Shown: piece after piece, positions 25,224 through 30,068 of the stretch
How positions within the stretch are numbered: the first letter of the stretch is position 1
Layout: each line of letters starts with the position of its first letter
Assembly: GCA_031963225.1 (NCBI GenBank)
Contig: JASSUD010000031.1
Location: 1-30,068, forward strand
From: JASSUD01 sp031963225
GTDB lineage: Bacteria > Pseudomonadota > Gammaproteobacteria > Burkholderiales > Burkholderiaceae
Direction of reading: 5' to 3'
DNA length: 30,068 nucleotides
The notes under the pieces: generated by a model
What the model saw: the letters and a program-made list of their open reading frames with translations, nothing else
Database searches by the model: none
What the model was told of the DNA's origin: nothing
Program-made: the position numbers and the translations under genes

Positions 25224-25273
25224 TAGGGAATATCCTCAATTACCACAAAGGGCTCATCTTTGAGGACACCCTA
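25224..25273. repeat. R2 internal-deletion derivative (50 bases)
   Basis: The left tip TAGGGAATATCCTCAATTAC continues through CACAAAGGGCTCATCTTTGA and then joins GGACACCCTA, the opposite tip. The whole middle of the element is missing. The last three bases, read on the minus strand, are TAG, the stop codon of the permease gene. Confidence 0.75.
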
Positions 25274-26785
25274 TGAAAAATCAATTTTCCCGCTAGCTAA
25301 TAAGATTGCGGCAACCATAGCGGTTCCAATTAAAGCGGCAACTATCCACCCTTCTGCACGCGATAATAAAGGCTGGTTTTTAGCTTGTTGTCGGCGCGCC
25401 CAAACATATACAGGCAAACCAAGTGCAAATAAAAGGCTTGATAGCAAGACAAAGCGAAGGCCTGCTGCATAGAGCAACCAAATCGCGTACACCGTTCCTA
25501 AAACACCAGTCCATAGCGCTGTACGACGCTGCGCACCAAAATACTGCCCGCCTTGTGGTGATAGCGCGTAGCGCCACAAATAAGCGGCACTGGAAAGATA
25601 AGGAGGCAATAACATTACGCCCGCCATCGATACCAAGAAAATCCACGCATCTTGTACAAAAAGCACAGAGAACAATGCAATTTGCATCATTGCAGTGGAT
25701 ACCCATAGCGAAGGCGCTGGGGCATGAAAGCGATTGGTTTTGGAGAGAAATTTGGGAAAGACGCCGTTCTTAGCGCCTTCATAAGGTAATTCTGCAACCA
25801 GAATAGTCCAAGCTATCCAACAGCTACATAGTGCAATCAATAAAGAAATAATGACAAAAACTGCCCCCCAAGGCCCTACAATCGCCTCTAGAACATATGC
25901 AGCGGAAGGAGCAGGAAGCTTTGCTAACCCAGCCTGTGAGAGCACGCCAAAAGGCAATGCAGATAAAAAGAAATACAACACTGTACATACGCCCAAACCG
26001 ATGAGCGTAGCCCGACCAACTTGTCGGCTATTTTGTGCACGGTCTGATACGACCACGGCCCCCTCTATACCGATAAAGGCCCAGAGCGTGACTAGCATGG
26101 TACTTTTTACCTGCGTCATCAATCCGCCTAAACGCTCGGTATCCCCCCAAAAATTGAGTTTGAACTCAGACCAATGCACCGCAGAGGCCATGATAACGAC
26201 GACGACTATCATAGCCGTCAAATTTACAGCGCTCGCTAATGCATTGAGCATAGCCATACGTTTTGCGCCCAATAATGCAATCGCATGCATAAACCAGATC
26301 AGTGCAGCGCCGCCTGCGAGGCAAACCATTTTTTGATGCGCTAATGCAGGATAGAAATACGCTAGCGTTTTCATCACCAGCACAGCAAAGGCGACATTTC
26401 CAAATGTGGCGCCTAACCAATATCCCCAGGCAATCTCAAAACCAACTAAACGCCCAAAACCCTCGCGCGCATATGCATATACCCCAGCGGTAAGCTCAGG
26501 GCGTGCTTGATTTAACAAGCGAAAGCTATTGGATAAAAACAGCATTCCAATAAACGTAATCACCCAGGCCAGTATCACCGCAAAAAGACCTGCACCATGC
26601 GACATATTTTGAGGAAGATTAAATGCTCCTCCCCCGACCATAGAAGCGATCACTACTCCAGTAAGTAGTACAAGGCCAAGTTTTCGGGGAGCAGCCGGTG
26701 CATTTGAAGGCGTATTAGTAGAGGGTGAAGCGGGAAGCGCCGCCCCAGGAGCCAGCTCTGAAGAAAGATTAGGAATAGTAGCCAT
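25271..26785 (-). CDS. Basic amino acid/polyamine antiporter (APC family, ArcD/YdgI-like)
   Basis: This is a 504-residue inner-membrane exchanger from ATG 26785 (a TTG at 26797 would add four residues). After an Ala/Pro/Ser-rich cytoplasmic N-terminus, the first segment carries LVLLTGVVIASMVGGGAFNLPQNM, the helix-break motif typical of arginine/ornithine-type APA antiporters. About twelve membrane segments follow. LWAFIGIEGAVVVSDRAQNSRQVGRATLIG is a strong match to this branch. The substrate is probably arginine, ornithine or lysine, but cannot be fixed from sequence. In a symbiont it could import host amino acids. The stop TAG comes from an R2 end. It is divergent from the F-box gene. Confidence 0.9.
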   Translation of the reverse strand: MATIPNLSSELAPGAALPASPSTNTPSNAPAAPRKLGLVLLTGVVIASMVGGGAFNLPQNMSHGAGLFAVILAWVITFIGMLFLSNSFRLLNQARPELTAGVYAYAREGFGRLVGFEIAWGYWLGATFGNVAFAVLVMKTLAYFYPALAHQKMVCLAGGAALIWFMHAIALLGAKRMAMLNALASAVNLTAMIVVVVIMASAVHWSEFKLNFWGDTERLGGLMTQVKSTMLVTLWAFIGIEGAVVVSDRAQNSRQVGRATLIGLGVCTVLYFFLSALPFGVLSQAGLAKLPAPSAAYVLEAIVGPWGAVFVIISLLIALCSCWIAWTILVAELPYEGAKNGVFPKFLSKTNRFHAPAPSLWVSTAMMQIALFSVLFVQDAWIFLVSMAGVMLLPPYLSSAAYLWRYALSPQGGQYFGAQRRTALWTGVLGTVYAIWLLYAAGLRFVLLSSLLFALGLPVYVWARRQQAKNQPLLSRAEGWIVAALIGTAMVAAILLASGKIDFS

Positions 26786-26951
26786 CGCAATAGGCAAAAA
26801 GATGGGATCTTACTGGAGATGAAGATCGCGCGTTAGGAATTTTTAGCATATAGAAAAGCGCTGACCTAAGATCTTTCAATCAAAAAATAAGATTAGCGGC
26901 CTCTACGCTTCAGAAACCTCTCAAGGTTGATCTGGAGATAAATTTCATACC

Positions 26952-28088
26952 ATGCTGGCATCCGTCATTATGTTTTTAAGTATATCCATGTCCTTGATCA
27001 GCAAAATCTTGTCTTTTTTTCCAACTACACATTCGAAATTATTCGTCCAACCTGCCCAGAAAAAATCGCGAGATACCCAAGCACTTACAGCTGCTTCCAA
27101 AACAGCTACATCTTCCTCCAATATATTAGCTTTACCCGAAGAAATTGTGCTGCAGATCTTGGATAAGCTCTCTTTGCAAGACAAAGTGCGCTTCCGACAA
27201 GCGAGCCACGCTGCTAACAAAATAGCTAACACTTCTTTGTGGAAACTTTCTTGGTTAGACCTATTCGCCACGCAAGCTGAGCTCGACTACTTTTTAAAAT
27301 CTTGTCATACCCATATACGTAAACATGGCTCAGCTGCTGTACATATGGTGTATGAGACCGTATTGGCAGAAAAAGCTAAACCCTGTAGAGCCAATATCGT
27401 TTTAGACCTTTTAATAAAAGAAAAAAGCCAACGCAGTATTGAAGATCTTATTACAGCCAAATTAATAGATAGAACACAGCTAGAAGGCGTGCATTTAAGT
27501 GCAGAAAAACAGGACTATTTATGTTCTGACCCCGTCATAGTCGCATTATTTCAAAATCTACAAGCAAATTATAAAGATCTTGAAAAATTACCGGATAGCC
27601 TCATCCAAAATTTGCTAAAAAATCATAACCACAATGTCATTAAAGAATATTGCAGTGATTTATTATTTCAATCTATTAATGAATTAGAAAAAATAGAGGA
27701 TGACGCACTTGAAATAGAATCTGTTTTAAGCCGATGCTTTACACATAGGAAAGAAGCGGTACAAAATCCGTGGTTGATGCAAATCTATACTGCAAGTTGG
27801 TATATACCCATACACCTTACCATCATTGAAAATGATATTGATCTATTGCATTTCTTTTTAAAACATAATGCAAATACCCATTGCAAAACCGTTCATAACG
27901 ACGGCCTGTTAAGTATTGCTAGACAATACGAACGGCATCCCATGATAGAACTACTGCTTAGCGCACAAGCGCTTGCTGCACAGGAAGCAGAAAAAGCAGC
28001 AATTAGAAATTTAGAAGCACTTAGCGCTGCTAACCAAATGCATAATACCGGGTACTGCACATCGTATGTATATCAGGTAGGTGCATGA
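26952..28088 (+). CDS. F-box protein with ankyrin-like C-terminus (putative host-directed effector)
   Basis: This 378-residue protein has a eukaryotic-type F-box at about 59-102 (LALPEEIVLQILDKLSLQDKVRFRQASHAANKIAN..LWKLSW), with the conserved LPxEIxxxIL opening. F-boxes bind SKP1 in eukaryotic SCF ubiquitin ligases and have no bacterial partner, so the protein presumably acts in a host cell. The N-terminus has a hydrophobic stretch (1-30, SVIMFLSISMSLISKILSFF). A middle domain (133-275) is shared with the ankyrin gene that follows. Residues 281-340 resemble one or two degenerate ankyrin repeats (YIPIHLTIIENDIDLLHFFLKHNANT), where a target-binding module would be. Alternative starts at 26970 and 26988 exist. 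It is A/T-richer than the housekeeping genes. Confidence 0.82.
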   Translation: MLASVIMFLSISMSLISKILSFFPTTHSKLFVQPAQKKSRDTQALTAASKTATSSSNILALPEEIVLQILDKLSLQDKVRFRQASHAANKIANTSLWKLSWLDLFATQAELDYFLKSCHTHIRKHGSAAVHMVYETVLAEKAKPCRANIVLDLLIKEKSQRSIEDLITAKLIDRTQLEGVHLSAEKQDYLCSDPVIVALFQNLQANYKDLEKLPDSLIQNLLKNHNHNVIKEYCSDLLFQSINELEKIEDDALEIESVLSRCFTHRKEAVQNPWLMQIYTASWYIPIHLTIIENDIDLLHFFLKHNANTHCKTVHNDGLLSIARQYERHPMIELLLSAQALAAQEAEKAAIRNLEALSAANQMHNTGYCTSYVYQVGA

Positions 28089-28146
28089 AAGCCTTTGGTC
28101 ATATAAAAAAGCCTCACCTTAAAACTCTGCCGACCACAAAAAAGCC

Positions 28147-28280
28147 GTAGGTTGGTGGTGACGAAGGAACCCCAACACCTAACCACCGCCTCCATTAAGA
28201 CCTGCTTACACATGGTCAAAAGCAACAATTAAAGGTCTGTGGTGCGCATGTTGGGGTTCCTTCGTCACCACCAACCTACC
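28147..28280. repeat. R1 REP inverted pair with core
   Basis: A plus arm lies at 28147-28178 and a minus arm at 28246-28280, both of the GACGAAGGA loop type, around a core with ATTAAGACCTGCTTACA and AACAATTAAAGGTCTGTGGT. It lies between the F-box and ankyrin genes, 59 bases after the former. Bases 28281-28431 have no recognisable feature. Confidence 0.87.
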
Positions 28281-28431
28281 GTACTTTTTCAAGTCAGTGT
28301 TTTCCAGGTGCTATCCGTACAAAAAAACAGAGCGCCCCGCCGCCTTATTCAGAAGGCTCCAAGAGTGAATTCGATGATTATTTTTATAGCATGTCTTCCA
28401 TTTTTCATGCTGCAATTTTCAAAGAAACACT

Positions 28432-29766
28432 ATGCCCTTTATCAGCGCCCTCTCCCACTTTATTCCCAGGTTTTATCCTTTCTCTGATAAAACACCCGCG
28501 AAAAATACCTCACCTATTGCATCTAGTCAGAAAGAGACAAAAAGCGCCCCTGCATTTTGCACTTACATCCTCGCTTTATTATCTAAAAAGCTTCCAAGCA
28601 ATGTACTTACAGGGTACTTACTAGGCATATTCAACCCGCTTTACAATTATCAGGAAACACAAGACCTACCAGCAAAATCAACGAGCATAAAACTACCCAT
28701 ATGCAATGAAACACACGCTGATAAAACTGAAGATAGCATTCAAAATGCAGCGGTATGCGCAATATATGAGGCTATTTTTGCAGGAAAAGCAGGGACGCGC
28801 TGCGCTGTCTCTGCACTAGAGCTTATAAAAAAAGAACCCTGCACACGTAGCTTGGATGATTTGATTGTTGCAGGACTCATACAACCTGAGCAATTAAAAG
28901 AGGTAGATTTAAGTGCTATACAACACCAATATCTATGCTCAGATCAAGTTATTGTTGCACTATTTGAGGGTCTGCAAGCGGATTATAAAGATCTTGCAAA
29001 GCTGCCTGATCATTTCATTAAAAATTTACTTGGCAAAGGCTCTACACAAAACGAAATCAAATCTTATTTGATTAATTTGATGGAAACATCGCTTCTTGAA
29101 TTAAAAAATGGGACCAGACCCATCGAAGTTTCACGGCATTATTCTATACAAAAAAAAGACATTGTACAAAACCCATGGATAATGCAAATTTACACTAATA
29201 ATTGGTATATACCCATACATCTTGCCATTATTGAAAATGATCTGTATTTAATGCGTTCTTTTTTAAAATATGATGCTCGCACAGATTACAAAACCAACCA
29301 TGGCAGCTCGCTTTTAAGTATTGCAGCACAATATGGGCAAACTGACATAGTAAAGCTTTTGCTCGATAAAGAAATTCCAACCGATCTACCTAATAAAGAC
29401 GGCGATATTCCCCTACATTTTGCTGCTTATTATGGTCACGATAAAGTGGCAGATACTTTAGTACGAGCCAACCCAAAAAGTGTTAATCAACCCAACTATT
29501 CTCAGCTGCGTCCTCTACACTTAGCAGCGCTTTCCGGTAATGATCAGGTTATTAAAACTTTACTAGAATATGGAGCTGAGATGGATGCAGTAGACGCTCA
29601 GCAGTGCACCGCCTTGCATATGGCCTCTGCTACGGGCCGCCTCAACGTCAGCGATACCTTACTAGAGGCGGGCGCCAGCACCACCATAGTCAATATATAT
29701 GGCGAACGCCCCTTACAATGCAGGCCCAAACCCCAATACGCCAAATTCAACAAACCTCTAAAATGA
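28432..29766 (+). CDS. Ankyrin-repeat protein, paralogue of the F-box gene (putative effector)
   Basis: This 444-residue protein aligns with the F-box protein over residues 111-200 (IYEAIFAGKA onward, LDDLIVAGLI, YLCSDQVIVALF, LQADYKDLAKLPD) and 244-284 (IVQNPWIMQIYTNNWYIPIHLAIIEND). It then carries about five ankyrin repeats: 258-288, 290-322, 323-356 (DIPLHFAAYYGHDKVADTLV), 357-390 (RPLHLAALSGNDQVIKTLLEYGA) and 391-423 (TALHMASATGRLNVSDTLLEAGA). Ankyrin repeats bind proteins. The F-box region has no counterpart; in its place is a moderately hydrophobic stretch at 43-72. The last residues after ERPLQC look cut off, and the TGA stop is the first triplet of an R3 palindrome, so the C-terminus may be truncated. 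The Shine-Dalgarno is weak (AAAGAAA). Confidence 0.85.
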   Translation: MPFISALSHFIPRFYPFSDKTPAKNTSPIASSQKETKSAPAFCTYILALLSKKLPSNVLTGYLLGIFNPLYNYQETQDLPAKSTSIKLPICNETHADKTEDSIQNAAVCAIYEAIFAGKAGTRCAVSALELIKKEPCTRSLDDLIVAGLIQPEQLKEVDLSAIQHQYLCSDQVIVALFEGLQADYKDLAKLPDHFIKNLLGKGSTQNEIKSYLINLMETSLLELKNGTRPIEVSRHYSIQKKDIVQNPWIMQIYTNNWYIPIHLAIIENDLYLMRSFLKYDARTDYKTNHGSSLLSIAAQYGQTDIVKLLLDKEIPTDLPNKDGDIPLHFAAYYGHDKVADTLVRANPKSVNQPNYSQLRPLHLAALSGNDQVIKTLLEYGAEMDAVDAQQCTALHMASATGRLNVSDTLLEAGASTTIVNIYGERPLQCRPKPQYAKFNKPLK

Positions 29767-29816
29767 TCTGCATCCAAAAAATCGGGCATTGGATCCGACT
29801 TTTTGGGTACAGATCA
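29764..29816. repeat. R3 palindrome, copy 2
   Basis: TGATCTGCATCCAAAAAATC pairs, with a few mismatches, with the inverted GACTTTTTGGGTACAGATCA. The two ends TGATCTG and CAGATCA are perfect inverses. It abuts an R1 core (CATGCAGGCCACTTCG), replacing the R1 arm that should precede that core. Its first three bases are the stop codon of the ankyrin gene. Confidence 0.72.
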
Positions 29817-30013
29817 CATGCAGGCCACTTCGTCCTTGAAGACCTGCTTATAAACAATCAAAAGCAAAAATCAGAAGCCAGTGGTGCGCATGTTGGGGTT
29901 CGTGCCTCACCACCAACCTACCGAGAGGCATACATAAAAGGGTTCTATCAAACTCCACCAACCACAAGAAAAGCAAAGCACGGTAGGTTGGGGTGACGAA
30001 GGAACCCCAACAT
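29814..30013. repeat. R1 core, two tail-to-tail arms and shared linker
   Basis: The core at about 29814-29887 leads to a minus arm at 29888-29922 (loop GAGGCACGA). A linker at 29923-29981 is an inverted copy of 36-94. A plus arm follows at 29982-30013 (loop GACGAAGGA, perfect stem). The arm-linker-arm block matches 1-129 in reverse orientation along its length. The fragment ORFs here are not genes. Confidence 0.83.
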
Positions 30014-30066
30014 TGATCTGCCCCCAAAAAGTTGGACATTTGACCTGACTTTTTGGAGAGCAATAT
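30014..30066. repeat. R3 palindrome, copy 3 (at window edge)
   Basis: TGATCTGCCCCCAAAAAGTT continues GGACAT and is followed by an inverted GACTTTTTGG. The outer right end is degenerate (GAGAGCAATA), so the palindrome is imperfect. It directly follows the CCCCAACAT end of an R1 arm. The R1 core expected beyond it would be outside the window. Confidence 0.65.
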
Positions 30067-30068
30067 GA

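Noticed and set aside
29604..29996. A frame-shifted continuation of the ankyrin protein
   Set aside because: The other-frame ORF mostly reads repeat DNA (R3 and R1), and I see no ankyrin pattern in it.
1..30013. CRISPR-like repeats
   Set aside because: Repeats of 33-35 bases recur, but they are irregularly spaced, in both orientations, flank genes, and have a conserved core in place of unique spacers. No cas genes are present.

Overview
The window looks like chromosome from a betaproteobacterium of the Burkholderia lineage. ClpB, TypA/BipA, Tkt, GapA, RsmE, TsaB, LolA, Hom and ThrC read as Burkholderiaceae-like proteins. The genome also shows intracellular-symbiont features: very dense short repeats, host-directed protein types (an F-box protein and an ankyrin-repeat protein) and large orphan proteins. 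By eye the base composition is mid-range, lower than free-living Burkholderia. My best guess is an endosymbiont of fungi such as Mycoavidus or a relative. This is inference from gene content, not a database match.

Layout. 1-1040: lolA between REP-like repeats. 1079-4869 (minus): tsaB, hom and thrC; hom-thrC is a threonine operon. 5150-7565: a long leader and an RhlE-type DEAD-box helicase with a tandemly repeated Gly-rich tail. 7812-10415 (minus): clpB. 10500-11421: a short ORF and a disordered orphan protein. 11396-14166 (minus): a ferritin-like protein and typA. 14684-15982: an EmrA-type adaptor without EmrB beside it. 16172-18436 (minus): a 754-residue orphan membrane/coiled-coil protein. 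18821-23252: a PerM-family protein, then gapA and tkt on the minus strand. 23422-24820: rsmE and a convergent barstar-like gene. 25271-26785 (minus): a basic amino acid antiporter. 26952-29766: two paralogous host-directed proteins, one with an F-box and one with ankyrin repeats.

Three short-repeat families fill almost every intergenic space. R1 is a REP-type sequence: GTAG, then a hairpin GTTGGGGT-loop-ACCCCAAC, usually as inverted pairs around a ~65-base core. About 20 arms are visible, with two loop types. R2 is a ~142-base MITE-like element with a 28-base perfect terminal inverted repeat, present as full, internally deleted and single-end copies. R3 is a ~53-base palindrome whose ends resemble IS3-family ends. 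All three R3 copies sit at the same point of an R1 element.

The most striking pattern is that the terminal TAG or TGA of these repeats is the stop codon of the adjacent gene in seven cases: lolA, the emrA-like gene, perM and tkt (R1); tsaB and the permease (R2); and the ankyrin gene (R3). An eighth gene, clpB, ends a few codons inside a degenerate R1 arm. The repeats therefore lie flush against coding ends and probably act as 3'-end structures. No tRNA, rRNA, CRISPR array or complete transposase gene was seen.
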